DNA of 64,000 nt from Pseudarthrobacter phenanthrenivorans Sphe3. Lineage in GTDB: Bacteria; Actinomycetota; Actinomycetes; Actinomycetales; Micrococcaceae. The position numbers were made by a program, and so were the translations under genes. This document shows positions 34,571 through 43,487 of the stretch, one piece after another (the first letter of the stretch is position 1; each line of letters opens with the position of its first letter). A model generated the notes under the pieces. It saw only the letters and a list, made by a program, of their open reading frames with translations, did no database searches and had not been told where the DNA came from. The stretch lies in contig NC_015145.1 in NCBI RefSeq assembly GCF_000189535.1, forward strand, positions 744,001 through 808,000. Reading direction: 5' to 3'.

Positions 34571-35773
34571 ATGCCGGCATTCTGGGTAGGAATCGACTCA
34601 GGCAAAAGAGCACATCATTGCGTCGTGATCGATCAGACGGGGACCGTGCTGCTCTCGAAACGGGTCGAGAACGACGAAAACGCAGTGCTCGAACTCATAG
34701 CCACGATCGCGGAGATCGCGGCCGGGGGCGAAGTCTGCTGGGCCACGGATCTGAATTCCGGCGGAGCGGCCCTGTTGATCGAGTTGTTGGCCGCGCACGC
34801 CCAGCAACTGCTCTATATACCTGGACGGATCGTGCATCACGCTGCGGAGACCTACCGCGGAGATGGCAAGACCGACGCGAAAGATGCCAGGATCATCGCT
34901 GACCAGGCACGGATGCGCACGGACCTCCAACCAGTCCGCCGCACGGACCAGATCAGCGTTGACCTGCGGCTCCTCACCGCCCGCCGTACGGATCTGATCT
35001 GCGACCGTGTCCGGGCGATCAACAGGCTCCGCGCCACCTTGCTGGAATATTTCCCGGCTCTCGAGCGTGCGTTCGACTACTCCAAACAGGCGCCCCTGGT
35101 CCTCCTGGGCGGCTACCAGACACCCGAGGGCATCCGGCGGATCGGACTAGCTCGGCTCACCGGTTGGCTGAGGAAACGCGGCTGCCGCAATAGTGCCAAG
35201 ATGGCAGAGAAGGCACTGATAGCCGCAAACTCCCAGCACACCGTACTGCCAACTCAGACCACAGGCTCTGCCCTGGTCGTCCGGCTGGCCGGGCAAATCA
35301 GCACTCTCGATGCGGAGATCGCCGGCATCGATGCCCAGATCACGGACCTGTTCGGGAAGCACGACAGCGCCGATGTTTTGCTCACCATGCCGGGCTTCGG
35401 CCCCGTACTCGCAGCTACTTTTCTCGCGAACATCGGCGGCAACCTGGACGCGTTTGACTCAGTCGACCGGCTCGCCAGCGTCGCGGGGCTGGCTCCCGTC
35501 CCGCGCGATTCCGGACGAATCAGCGGGAACCTGCACCGACCACGTCGCTTTAACCGCAGGCTCCTGCGGACCTGTTACCTCGCCGCCCTCTCCAGCTTGA
35601 AGAACAGCGCGGCCTCAAGAACCTATTACGACCGGAAGCGCGGAGAAGGAAAGTCGCATAAACAGGCCCTCATCGCCCTCGCCAGACGTCGCATCAACGT
35701 CCTCTGGGCGATGCTCCGTGACCACACCATCTACCAGGAACCAATGCCACGCATCACCGCTCAGGCGGCTTGA
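34571..35773 (+). CDS. IS110-family DEDD transposase (recombinase), copy 2
   Basis: 400 residues, identical to the copy at 17353. Intact DEDD residues (Asp9, DAKDA) and the C-terminal serine in PRDSGR, so both copies should be active. Full length in its own frame with AAGGAGA upstream. Confidence 0.95.
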   Translation: MPAFWVGIDSGKRAHHCVVIDQTGTVLLSKRVENDENAVLELIATIAEIAAGGEVCWATDLNSGGAALLIELLAAHAQQLLYIPGRIVHHAAETYRGDGKTDAKDARIIADQARMRTDLQPVRRTDQISVDLRLLTARRTDLICDRVRAINRLRATLLEYFPALERAFDYSKQAPLVLLGGYQTPEGIRRIGLARLTGWLRKRGCRNSAKMAEKALIAANSQHTVLPTQTTGSALVVRLAGQISTLDAEIAGIDAQITDLFGKHDSADVLLTMPGFGPVLAATFLANIGGNLDAFDSVDRLASVAGLAPVPRDSGRISGNLHRPRRFNRRLLRTCYLAALSSLKNSAASRTYYDRKRGEGKSHKQALIALARRRINVLWAMLRDHTIYQEPMPRITAQAA

Positions 35774-35789
35774 CAGAAACATTGAGATT

Positions 35790-35852
35790 CCCAATGTCAC
35801 CGCTGAGGAACATTACGTCGAGTGGCGGGCGCCGCCCTGGCTGTCCGGTCAT
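35790..35852 (-). pseudogene. Glycosyltransferase N-terminal fragment
   Basis: First 21 codons of the disrupted glycosyltransferase, MTGQPGRRPPLDVMFLSGDI, reading from ATG at 35852 toward the IS110 right end. An internal ATG at 35813 is the alternative start. The ATG overlaps the stop of the upstream small frame as ATGA, suggesting an ancestral coupled operon. Confidence 0.65.
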
Positions 35853-36067
35853 GATGGGACCGGCAGCACAGCATGTACGGTGCCGTCTCCGGGAGTGCTC
35901 GCGGCGGAGGGCATGTCACGGAGCTTGGCTTGCCCGCCTGTGGAGGTCATCACGACGGCGGCCCGCCACGATGTGCGGATTCTTCCGTCGTCGGCGACTT
36001 CGGTCGCCGCCCCGAGGCCGCCGCACTCCCCAGAAGGGTCCTCCGCGGTAGACGCTCTCAGGCTCAT
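35849..36067 (-). CDS. Possible small ORF upstream of the glycosyltransferase
   Basis: A 72-codon frame from ATG at 36067 (an ATG at 36157 would make 102 codons) whose TGA overlaps the glycosyltransferase ATG. The product (MSLRASTAEDPSGECGG...) has no recognised domain. Codon use is weaker than in neighbouring genes. The overlap is the only real support. Confidence 0.3.
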   Translation of the reverse strand: MSLRASTAEDPSGECGGLGAATEVADDGRIRTSWRAAVVMTSTGGQAKLRDMPSAASTPGDGTVHAVLPVPS

Positions 36068-36181
36068 GAACCCATTATGGCCGCCTCCTTTTCGGGCTGG
36101 CCAGAAACTACTTCCTCTTGACCCGGGAAGATTCTGCAGCCTTTCCTGGGTAACCAATGGCTGCCCGCACCCTGTCAGCTG

Positions 36182-36310
36182 CTAGTCCGAGGTGCGCTCA
36201 TTCATTACTTCCCAAGCGGGCAAGCGGACGAGCTCCATCGAGCCACCGTCCTCGACCGGAGCGGCCTTCGTCTCCGTGTCCCCATCGGCGTCTGTTCCCC
36301 CTGTAGCCAT
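36182..36310 (-). CDS. Possible 42-aa peptide ORF
   Basis: Frame from ATG at 36310 to TAG, encoding an acidic N-terminal half (MATGGTDADGDTETKAAPVE) and a hydrophobic/charged C-terminal half (MELVRLPAWEVMNERTSD). The two-part character resembles a leader-core peptide. There is no good ribosome site and no modifying enzyme nearby except the dead glycosyltransferase. Confidence 0.25.
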   Translation of the reverse strand: MATGGTDADGDTETKAAPVEDGGSMELVRLPAWEVMNERTSD

Positions 36311-36406
36311 GCCATGCAGAATACTGGGTCATTGGCTGCGCTTCGAGCGCGCTTTACTCGAACATCTGGTGTGCCCTTCCCCGGAAAGACTCCACCTTAA
36401 CCAGCG

Positions 36407-36450
36407 AAAAACCCCGGAAACCCCTAGATTTAGGGGCTGTCCGGGGTTTA
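36407..36450 (-). terminator. Terminator of tRNA-Thr
   Basis: Nested hairpin (outer AACCCCGG / CCGGGGTT, inner CCCCTA / TAGGGG) followed on the minus strand by TTTTT. Confidence 0.8.
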
Positions 36451-36455
36451 TCCCG

Positions 36456-36528
36456 AGCTTCCTATCAGAATCGAACTGATGACCTTTTCATTACGAGTGA
36501 AACGCTCTACCGACTGAGCTAAGGAAGC
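36456..36528 (-). tRNA. tRNA-Thr (anticodon CGT)
   Basis: 73-base tRNA on the minus strand: acceptor GCTTCCT / AGGAAGC, D arm GCTC/GAGC, anticodon stem TTTCA/TGAAA with loop CTCGTAA, T loop TTCGATT, discriminator T, CCA not encoded. Confidence 0.96.
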
Positions 36529-36633
36529 ACCGCACGAAATCCCCGGCGGAACCGGGCGCTTCATGCAAGAGTCAACTGTAATAGAGTCCCCGCGCCCGGG
36601 TCAAAATGGGGCGGCAGCCCCGGTATGAGGCCT

Positions 36634-38199
36634 TCAGCACACGGTGTTGTCGGCGGGCACCTGTCCGTTGACCAGGTAGGCGTCAACCGCGTCTTCGAGG
36701 CACGCGTTGGAACGGCCGTAGGCGGTGTGGCCCTCGCCTTCCCACGTCAACAGTGCGGCGTTGCCCAGCTGCTTGCGGAGTGATGCTGCCCATTCCACGG
36801 GAGTGGCCGGATCGCCGGTGGTACCGATCACCACGATGGGCGAATCGCCGTCGTACTTCACAGGCGCAGGGGCCCGCACACTGTCATGCGGCCAGTCCAC
36901 GCAGTTTGTCCCGCCGTAAGCGAAGAAGTACCCGAACGTGGGGGAGTCCTGCATCAGGCTTTGCTGCTCGGCCCGCATGGCGGCGGTGTCCGACTCCATG
37001 GGGTAGTCGAGGCAGTTAATGGCATTGAACGCGAAGGTTGAGTTGGACGTGTAGGTGCCGTTGGAGGAACGGTCTGCACCCAGGTCTGCGAGCCGCAGCA
37101 TCAGGCTCACATCCCCTGTCATGGCAGCTTCCAGCGCCTGGGTCAGTGCGGGCCAGCTTTGGTCGTTGTAGAGCGGGGTGATGAGGCCGCTGACGAACAT
37201 GGTGTCGTTGACCACCCGCCCGTCCTTTGCCGTGCGGGGAGTTTCCTGGACCGCGGCGATCAGGTCCCGGATCTGCTGGACCCCGGAGTCCACATCCCCG
37301 CTCAGCGGGCAGCCGTCCTGGCCCAGGCAGCTGGCGACGTAGGCACGGAGGGCCTTCTCGAACGCACGGGCTTGGCCGCTGGTGAGTTCTTCATTGCTGA
37401 TGGACGGATCCAGCGCCCCGTCCAGGACCATCCGTCCCACGTTGTCCGGGAACAGCGAGGCGTATGTGGAGCCCAGGAATGTTCCGTAGGAGTAGCCGAG
37501 GTAGTTGAGCTTGGGGTCGTTGACTACGGCCCGAAGGATGTCCAGGTCCTTAGCCGAACTTACAGTGTCGATGTGCGCCAGCACGGGGCCTGTCTGCTCC
37601 CCGCATTGGGCAGCAATGGCTTTGTTGTCCGCCAAGGCTGCGGCCAAACCGGCGTCCGTTTCCAGGTCGTAGATCTTCGCCCTGGCGGCATCGCGTTCGG
37701 CGTCGGTCATACAGGTAACCGGTGCCGAGCGTTTGACACCCCGCGGGTCAAAGCCCACCAGGTCGAAAGCATCGCGCACAGGCTGCGAAAAGTGGGTGCC
37801 TGCGGCATCCTTGACGAAGTCATAGCCTGAGGCGCCGGGGCCGCCGGGGTTGACCAGCAGGCTGCCCGTCTTCTTGCCCGTGCTGGAGGCCCTCAGTGCG
37901 GCGAGCTGGATGGTTTCGCCGTCCGGATTGTCATAGTCCATGGGCACGGTCACCTTGGCACACTGGAACTGGCTCTCGCACGGCTCCCAGACGACTTCCT
38001 GGGAGTAGAACTCTTCCAGCCCTGCCGGAGCGCTGGCAACGATCGAGGGGTCCGCTTTGGCCGTGGCAGCCTCCTGGCTGCTGTCACCACCGTTGAGCAG
38101 GCTGCAGGAGGCCAGGACCATGGCAAGGACCATGGCGCCGAGGGCACGGACGCCTGGAGCCGCAGATCGTGGGCGTGCGGGCAGAGGGCGGGCAGTCAT
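36634..38199 (-). CDS. Lipoprotein alpha/beta hydrolase, tripeptidyl aminopeptidase (TAP) family
   Basis: Exported serine peptidase of 521 residues, probably trimming tripeptides outside the cell. The N terminus has a signal sequence with a lipobox (MVLASC), so Cys32 is likely lipidated. The alpha/beta-hydrolase core has oxyanion segment NPGGPGASG near 115, the nucleophile in GYSYGTFLG near 237, acid in GTTGDPATP and His in GEGHTAYG. The C-terminal TAP-like domain (about 415-515) is complete and ends in a cysteine. It is read after holB on the same strand, 16 bases past its stop. Confidence 0.92.
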   Translation of the reverse strand: MTARPLPARPRSAAPGVRALGAMVLAMVLASCSLLNGGDSSQEAATAKADPSIVASAPAGLEEFYSQEVVWEPCESQFQCAKVTVPMDYDNPDGETIQLAALRASSTGKKTGSLLVNPGGPGASGYDFVKDAAGTHFSQPVRDAFDLVGFDPRGVKRSAPVTCMTDAERDAARAKIYDLETDAGLAAALADNKAIAAQCGEQTGPVLAHIDTVSSAKDLDILRAVVNDPKLNYLGYSYGTFLGSTYASLFPDNVGRMVLDGALDPSISNEELTSGQARAFEKALRAYVASCLGQDGCPLSGDVDSGVQQIRDLIAAVQETPRTAKDGRVVNDTMFVSGLITPLYNDQSWPALTQALEAAMTGDVSLMLRLADLGADRSSNGTYTSNSTFAFNAINCLDYPMESDTAAMRAEQQSLMQDSPTFGYFFAYGGTNCVDWPHDSVRAPAPVKYDGDSPIVVIGTTGDPATPVEWAASLRKQLGNAALLTWEGEGHTAYGRSNACLEDAVDAYLVNGQVPADNTVC

Positions 38200-38215
38200 C
38201 GGTCTCCTTGAAGGA

Positions 38216-39358
38216 CTAGATCAGGCTGGCTGCCATGGACTCAATGGTCAACAGCGGTGCAACGTTGGTGGTGGTGATGCGTTCGCGGGCTGTGTTGATG
38301 GCGTCCATCCGGGCAAGAGTGGACTCCGGAGTGGAACGGCGGGCGAATTCCTCCAATTCACTCCTCAACTCAACGTTCACCAGCTCCACAGCATTCCCGA
38401 GCTGGATGATCAACACATCCCGGTAGAACGAGAGGAGATCCGTCAAGGTGCGGTCCAGCGAGTCCGTGATGGAGCGCTTGGCCCGGCGTTTCTGGTCCTC
38501 CTCGAGCTGCTTCACCTGGCTCCGCATGGCCGGCGGAAGGGTCCCGGATTCGGGCGCACCAAGGGTGGCCAGCAGCGCCGCCTTTTCGGCGGCGTCCCGT
38601 TCCTCGTTGGAACTGTTGGCTTCGGTGGTGGCAATCTTGACAAGCTTGTCCGCCATCATCACCGCGGCTGTGACCCCGCGCAGTCCCAGGGGGAACCGCA
38701 CTGTCTCTAGCCGGCGTTCCCTCGCCGCTGGATCCCGCGCCAGCCGCCGGGCAATCCCCACGTGGCTTTGTGCCGCCCTGGCCGCCTGTTCCGCCAATGC
38801 CGGGTCCACGCCGTCGCGCTTCACCAGCAGGGCTGCCACGTCTGATGCTGGCGGAAGCCTCAAGGCGACGCTGCGGCAGCGGGAGCGGATGGTCACCAGG
38901 ACGTCTGCCGGGGACGGCGCGCAAAGCATCCACACGGTCCGGGGCGTGGGTTCCTCGATGGCCTTAAGCAGGACGTTGGTGGTCCGTTCGGCCATCCGGT
39001 CAGCGTCTTCCACTACGATGATGCGCCACCGTCCGGAGGAAGGCCGGTTCCCGGCAGTGGCGACCAGCTCCCGGGCCTCGTCAATGGTGATGGTGACCTT
39101 TTCGGTCCGGACGAACGTGACGTCCGAGTGGGTTTCTCCCAGGATGGTCAGGCAGGCGGCGCAGCTTCCGCAGCCGCGCAGGCTGACGTCATCCTGGTCG
39201 CAGTTCAGGGCCGCAGCAAAGGCCTTCGCCGCGTTGGAACGTCCGGATCCCGGGGGGCCTGTGAACAGCCAGGCATGCGTCAGGCCTTCGCCGCTGGAGG
39301 CTTGACGCAGCTGTTCGACGACGGCGGGTTGCCCCTGGAGGTCATCCCAGACGGTCAT
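38216..39358 (-). CDS. holB: DNA polymerase III, delta' subunit
   Basis: Clamp-loader subunit of 380 residues that helps place the sliding clamp during replication. AAA+ N-terminal domain with GPPGSGRSN (about 34-42), a four-cysteine zinc module (CDQDDVSLRGCGSCAAC), an acidic VVEDADRM Walker B and the SRC motif in TIRSRCRSV, which supplies the arginine finger. ATG at 39358 overlaps the tmk stop by 4 bases (ATGA). The tmk-holB pairing is widespread in bacteria. Confidence 0.95.
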   Translation of the reverse strand: MTVWDDLQGQPAVVEQLRQASSGEGLTHAWLFTGPPGSGRSNAAKAFAAALNCDQDDVSLRGCGSCAACLTILGETHSDVTFVRTEKVTITIDEARELVATAGNRPSSGRWRIIVVEDADRMAERTTNVLLKAIEEPTPRTVWMLCAPSPADVLVTIRSRCRSVALRLPPASDVAALLVKRDGVDPALAEQAARAAQSHVGIARRLARDPAARERRLETVRFPLGLRGVTAAVMMADKLVKIATTEANSSNEERDAAEKAALLATLGAPESGTLPPAMRSQVKQLEEDQKRRAKRSITDSLDRTLTDLLSFYRDVLIIQLGNAVELVNVELRSELEEFARRSTPESTLARMDAINTARERITTTNVAPLLTIESMAASLI

Positions 39359-40050
39359 GGGTGGCCGCCGACCCCGGGTGCACCGGCGTCCGCCCCAGCC
39401 CGGGCCGGTGCGTTCCCGGCAAGGAGGGCGTCCACGCGGGCAAGGATCCGGGAGGAAAGTTCGCTGACGGGATGGTGCGCCGGCAGCACGAGGTAGGACT
39501 CCGGACGGCGGCGCGCCAGGTCCAGGAAAGCGTCACGGATCCGGGCATGGAACTCGTCAGCCTCAGACTCCATTCGGTCCTCGGCGGCGTCGCCGGCCGT
39601 CCGGCGGCTGCGGCCCACGGCGGGATCAACATCCAGCAGGACGGTGAGGTGCGGCTGCAGGCCGGACGTTGCCCATTCGTTCAGGGACCGCACCGCGTCC
39701 TCACCCAGTGCCCGCCCCGCCCCCTGGTAGGCAACCGAGGAGTCGATGTACCGGTCCGTCAGGACAACCTCGCCGCGCTCCAGGGCCGGCCGGATCACCT
39801 GGCTGGCATGGGCAGCCCGGGAGGCGGCAAAGATCAGGGCTTCGGTGTGTGCATCGATAAGCCCGTGGCCATGGTCCAGGACCAGCGAACGCAGTTTCTC
39901 GCCAATAGGCGTCCCGCCCGGTTCCCGTGTGCGCAGAACGGCCAAGCCTCGTGCTTCGAGCGTTTCAGCAAGCAGCGCAGCCTGGGTGGACTTGCCCGCG
40001 CCGTCGCCGCCTTCAAACGCGATGAAGAGACCGGACCTTTGTTTGCTCAC
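39355..40050 (-). CDS. tmk: Thymidylate kinase
   Basis: Phosphorylates dTMP to dTDP for DNA synthesis. The 231 residues include the P-loop EGGDGAGKST (about 13-22), the DRYIDSSVAYQGAGR substrate block near 95-110 and a LID region with RRTAGDAAEDR. A C-terminal tail of about 20 residues (APARAGADAGAPGVGGHP) is low in complexity and longer than usual. Overlaps holB by 4 bases; transcribed divergently from the PLP enzyme gene across 117 bases. Confidence 0.96.
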   Translation of the reverse strand: MSKQRSGLFIAFEGGDGAGKSTQAALLAETLEARGLAVLRTREPGGTPIGEKLRSLVLDHGHGLIDAHTEALIFAASRAAHASQVIRPALERGEVVLTDRYIDSSVAYQGAGRALGEDAVRSLNEWATSGLQPHLTVLLDVDPAVGRSRRTAGDAAEDRMESEADEFHARIRDAFLDLARRRPESYLVLPAHHPVSELSSRILARVDALLAGNAPARAGADAGAPGVGGHP

Positions 40051-40167
40051 CCCTCAAGCCTACCGACCCCCGCTGACATTTCCCGATTAGGCTGCCTGCC
40101 CGGGGGCCGTCTAAGGCGGCCGGTAACAGCTTTCGAGGCTGTCAGTGGCGGACAGTACGCTGTCACC

Positions 40168-41358
40168 ATGAGTCTTTCCGAACAGCAGGCGGCGGCCCTG
40201 TCAGCCGAAACGGTAGTGGTTGCGTCCGGACGTCCCCCGAGGGAAAGGGACCAGCCGGTTAACCAGCCGATCGTCCTTTCCTCCACTTACTTCGGCAGCG
40301 GCCCGCTGGGCGACGGCGACCGCGGCTACGGCCGCTACTCCAATCCCACCTGGGACCCCTTTGAAGAGGCCCTCGGCCAGTTGGAGGGTTCCGACCTGCC
40401 GGGCCTGCTGTACGCGTCAGGGCTTGCGGCCGTGAGTTCGGCGCTGTCGCTGATCCCGGCAGGGGGAGTGCTGGTCATGCCCACGCACAGCTACTCCGGT
40501 TCCCTGGTCATGGCCGCTGAGCTTGCCCAGAAGGGGTTCATCGAGCTCCGGACTGTGGATATTGCCGATACCGGGGCCGTCAGGGAAGCCCTCGCGCCCC
40601 ACGGTCCAGAAGCGCGACGCGCCGCCATGCTGTGGCTGGAGAGCCCCACCAACCCAATGCTCGGCATTGCCGACGTTGCCGCCCTCACCGAGGACGCGCA
40701 CGCGGTAGGGGCAATAGTCGTTACGGACAACACGTTCTCCACGCCCCTGGTGCAGCAACCCCTCCTGCTGGGTTCCGACGTCGTCCTGCACTCGGTGACC
40801 AAGTACCTCGCCGGCCACTCCGATGTTGTCCTGGGCGCCCTGGTCACGTCCAACCCGGACATCCGGTCCGCACTGCTGCACCACCGCATCATCCATGGCG
40901 GGATCGCCGGCCCCTTTGAAGCCTGGCTGGCACTGCGCGGACTGCGGACCCTGGCGCTCCGGATAGAACGGTCCCAGGCCTCCGCCACCGTCCTGGCGGA
41001 ACGGCTGAAGGAACATCCCGCGGTCGAGTCCATCCGCTTCCCGGGCCTGCCCGCCGACCCCGGCCATGAACGCGCCAAGGCGCAAATGAAGGGGTTCGGT
41101 TCCATCATTTGCATCCAGGTGGCCCCGGCCGCAGGGTTGAGCGGCGCTGACGCCGCAGACCAGTTGGTCCGCGCACTTCATCTCTGGCTGCCCGCAACGT
41201 CGCTGGGCGGGGTTGAGTCCCTCATTGAACGCCGACGGCGGCACACGGCTGAACCGGCCAGCGTCCCGGAGAACCTGGTGCGGCTCAGCGTCGGCATCGA
41301 AAACGTGGAGGACCTCTGGGCCGATCTGAAGCAGGCGCTGGACGCGCTGGGCGGCTAG
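40168..41358 (+). CDS. Cystathionine gamma-lyase/synthase-type PLP enzyme
   Basis: PLP-dependent trans-sulfuration enzyme of 396 residues acting on cysteine, cystathionine or homoserine esters in sulfur amino acid metabolism. Fold-type I blocks: SSTYFGSG, RYSNPTWDPFEEALG, YASGLAAVSSAL, the NTFSTP loop, and the PLP lysine in HSVTKYLAGHSDVV (about residue 213). The ATG at 40168 begins at the conserved N terminus; the frame open from 39361 runs antisense over tmk. Which reaction it carries out cannot be told from motifs alone. Confidence 0.9.
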   Translation: MSLSEQQAAALSAETVVVASGRPPRERDQPVNQPIVLSSTYFGSGPLGDGDRGYGRYSNPTWDPFEEALGQLEGSDLPGLLYASGLAAVSSALSLIPAGGVLVMPTHSYSGSLVMAAELAQKGFIELRTVDIADTGAVREALAPHGPEARRAAMLWLESPTNPMLGIADVAALTEDAHAVGAIVVTDNTFSTPLVQQPLLLGSDVVLHSVTKYLAGHSDVVLGALVTSNPDIRSALLHHRIIHGGIAGPFEAWLALRGLRTLALRIERSQASATVLAERLKEHPAVESIRFPGLPADPGHERAKAQMKGFGSIICIQVAPAAGLSGADAADQLVRALHLWLPATSLGGVESLIERRRRHTAEPASVPENLVRLSVGIENVEDLWADLKQALDALGG

Positions 41359-41367
41359 GCTGGGCTT

Positions 41368-41724
41368 GTGGACGGTGAAATGATTATTCGGCCTGTAGAG
41401 CAGGCAGTGTTCCTTATCCTTGCCCTGGTTGCGCTGGGGCTGGAGCTCTGGGCCGTGGTGGACTGCGCCCGGCACCGTGCCAATGCGTTCGAGGCAACCG
41501 GCAAGCGGACCAAGACCTTCTGGCTGGCACTCACCGGCGGCGCGGCCCTGGTGGGTGCCCTCTCCCTGCTGGGCGGAGGCGGCGGCGGCTTCCTTGGCAC
41601 GCTGGGGCTGTTCGGGCTCGCCGCCGTCGTCGCGGCCTCCGTGTACCTGGCTGACGTGCGGCCGGCGGTCAAGGACGCCGGGCGGGGCGGCAGCCGCAAC
41701 ACCGGGCCGTACGGCCCCTGGTGA
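41368..41724 (+). CDS. DUF2516 family membrane protein
   Basis: A 118-residue protein with three hydrophobic helices (about 10-32, 48-65, 73-92) and the family motif LELWAVVDCARHRANAFEATGKRTKTFW between the first two. It is actinobacterial and of unknown function. GTG at 41368 or ATG at 41380 may be used. It starts 9 bases after the PLP enzyme stop, so it is probably cotranscribed. It is convergent with the methyltransferase gene, one base apart. Confidence 0.85.
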   Translation: MDGEMIIRPVEQAVFLILALVALGLELWAVVDCARHRANAFEATGKRTKTFWLALTGGAALVGALSLLGGGGGGFLGTLGLFGLAAVVAASVYLADVRPAVKDAGRGGSRNTGPYGPW

Positions 41725-41725
41725 C

Positions 41726-42574
41726 CTAGCCGGCGTTTGGCGCCACCGAGTCCCAGTCCACGGTGAGTTCGCCAAGGCGCCACCGTGAAGGCCCGTCCTG
41801 TACCGGCCACCCCGCGTCCCGCAGGCTGCTGCACATCCCTTGCCAGCGCTGCCGGTTTCCAAAGGCCGCGAGTGGAGCACACTCCAGCCAGGCCCGATCC
41901 ATCGCCTGCATCAGGGCGTGCACGGGTTCGCCCGGTACGTTGCGGTGGATCAGCGCCTTCGGCAGCCGTTCGGCAACGTCGGAGGGAAGTTCGAAGCTGC
42001 CGAACCGGACGGAGATGCTGAGCGACACCGGCCGCTCCGCATCAAGGGCAATCCACGCGACGCGGCGCCCTATCTCGTCGCAGGTACCGTCGACGAACAG
42101 GCCGCCGGGGGCAAGCCGGTCCTGCACCAGCCGCCAGATTCCGGCCACGTCCGCTTCCTCGTACTGGCGCAGGACATTGAACGCACGCACCAGCACAGGC
42201 TGGCCGGGTACGGGCAGTTCAAAACCGCCCACCCGGAAGCTGAGTCCCGGCCGCTCGAGGGGGAGGGCCGCCCGGACCCGTCCCGGTTCAATCTCTATTC
42301 CGTAGACCTGCACGTCAGGCCGGACGGCGGAGAGCCGGTCATGAAGTTCGACGGCGGTGGCTGGCGAAGCGCCGTAGCCCAGGTCCACGATCAGCGGGTC
42401 CACGGCCTTCCGCAGCCGCCAGCCCTGCGGACCAGCAAGCCAGCGGTCCACCCTGCGCATCCGGTTGGGGTTGGTGGTGCCGCGGGTTACGTTGCCCACC
42501 GGTTTGCCTTGCCGGCCGGCCCTGTTCCTGCCCGAGAGTTGCGGGGCAGCAACCCGCTCAGCCTTTTGAACCAC
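41726..42574 (-). CDS. Class I SAM-dependent methyltransferase
   Basis: A 282-residue protein with the SAM-binding motif [22 protein letters not shown] (about 60-80), an acidic post-motif strand VYGIEIEP and a motif IV-like [12 protein letters not shown]. The substrate is unknown. GTG at 42574 is the first start in the frame; residues 1-40 are Arg-rich, so a later start near 40 is possible. Divergent from gpmA across 83 bases. Confidence 0.82.
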   Translation of the reverse strand: MVQKAERVAAPQLSGRNRAGRQGKPVGNVTRGTTNPNRMRRVDRWLAGPQGWRLRKAVDPLIVDLGYGASPATAVELHDRLSAVRPDVQVYGIEIEPGRVRAALPLERPGLSFRVGGFELPVPGQPVLVRAFNVLRQYEEADVAGIWRLVQDRLAPGGLFVDGTCDEIGRRVAWIALDAERPVSLSISVRFGSFELPSDVAERLPKALIHRNVPGEPVHALMQAMDRAWLECAPLAAFGNRQRWQGMCSSLRDAGWPVQDGPSRWRLGELTVDWDSVAPNAG

Positions 42575-42657
42575 CGCCCTACCCTATCCTGCGTGCGGAA
42601 TGGGCAGCGTTTGTAACGCTGGGCGGGTGGCGTCAGCGCTCGGCTAGGATGAAATTC

Positions 42658-43404
42658 ATGACTTACAAGCTGATTCTGCTGCGCCATGGCCACAGCGAAT
42701 GGAACGCCAAGAACCTGTTCACCGGCTGGGTGGACGTTGACCTCAACGACCAGGGCCGCCAGGAAGCAGCACGGGGCGGGGAACTCCTGGTTGAGAACGA
42801 GGTTCTCCCGGACATCGTCTACACCTCGCTGCTGAAGCGTGCCATCAACACGGCAAACATCGCCCTGGACAAGGCCGACCGCGGCTGGATCCCGGTCAAG
42901 CGCGACTGGCGCCTGAACGAGCGCCACTACGGCGCCCTGCAGGGCAAGGACAAGGCCCAGACCCTCGCCGAGTACGGCGAAGAGCAGTTCATGGAGTGGC
43001 GCCGTTCCTACGACACGCCGCCGCCGCCCCTGGACGACGATTCCGAGTTCTCCCAGGCCCACGACCCCCGCTACGCAGACCTCGGCGACGCCCTTCCGCG
43101 GACCGAATGCCTGAAGGACGTCCTCGTGCGCCTGCTGCCGTACTGGGAGTCGGACATCAAGGAAGACCTCAAGGCCGGCAAGACTGTCCTGGTCACCGCC
43201 CACGGCAACTCGCTCCGCGCCCTGGTCAAGCACCTGGACGGCATCAGCGACGAAGCCATCGCCAGCCTCAACATCCCCACGGGCATCCCCCTGGTCTACG
43301 ACCTCGACGAGAACTTCCAGCCGATCAAGCCCGGCGGAACCTACCTCGACCCGGAAGCTGCCGAGCAGGCTATCCTGGCCGTCGCCAACCAGGGCAAGAA
43401 GTAA
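42658..43404 (+). CDS. gpmA: 2,3-bisphosphoglycerate-dependent phosphoglycerate mutase
   Basis: Glycolytic/gluconeogenic enzyme interconverting 3- and 2-phosphoglycerate through a phosphohistidine. The 248 residues fit the family. LRHGHSEWN carries the catalytic His10, and [10 protein letters not shown], the tail of the active site (AHGNSLRAL) and the closing C terminus follow. ATG at 42658 begins at the conserved [11 protein letters not shown]; an ATG nine bases upstream adds three residues. Ended by a perfect 21-bp-arm hairpin shared with convergent phoU. Confidence 0.96.
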   Translation: MTYKLILLRHGHSEWNAKNLFTGWVDVDLNDQGRQEAARGGELLVENEVLPDIVYTSLLKRAINTANIALDKADRGWIPVKRDWRLNERHYGALQGKDKAQTLAEYGEEQFMEWRRSYDTPPPPLDDDSEFSQAHDPRYADLGDALPRTECLKDVLVRLLPYWESDIKEDLKAGKTVLVTAHGNSLRALVKHLDGISDEAIASLNIPTGIPLVYDLDENFQPIKPGGTYLDPEAAEQAILAVANQGKK

Positions 43405-43420
43405 CGCACAGTCTGGAACA

Positions 43421-43463
43421 ACGACGGCGGGCTGGTCACCTTAGGTGACCAGCCCGCCGTCGT
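43421..43463. terminator. Bidirectional terminator between gpmA and phoU
   Basis: Perfect 21-base arms (43421-43441 and 43443-43463) with a one-base gap, between convergent genes. Confidence 0.75.
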
Positions 43464-43487
43464 ATGTCCAAAACTCCGTACGGGTTC

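Larger units (their letters stand above)
34335..35789 (+). mobile_element. IS110-family insertion sequence, copy 2
   Basis: Identical in transposase and leader to copy 1 at offset 17218, in the same orientation. It splits the glycosyltransferase gene after codon 21. Its right flank CCCAATG fits the right target guide with one mismatch. Its left flank does not fit the left guide. Confidence 0.9.

Noticed and set aside
39361..40167. N-terminal extension of the PLP enzyme frame
   Set aside because: Lies antisense to tmk and lacks homology; the family start is at 40168.
42575..42657. Riboswitch before gpmA
   Set aside because: The gap is too short and no conserved stem pattern was seen.
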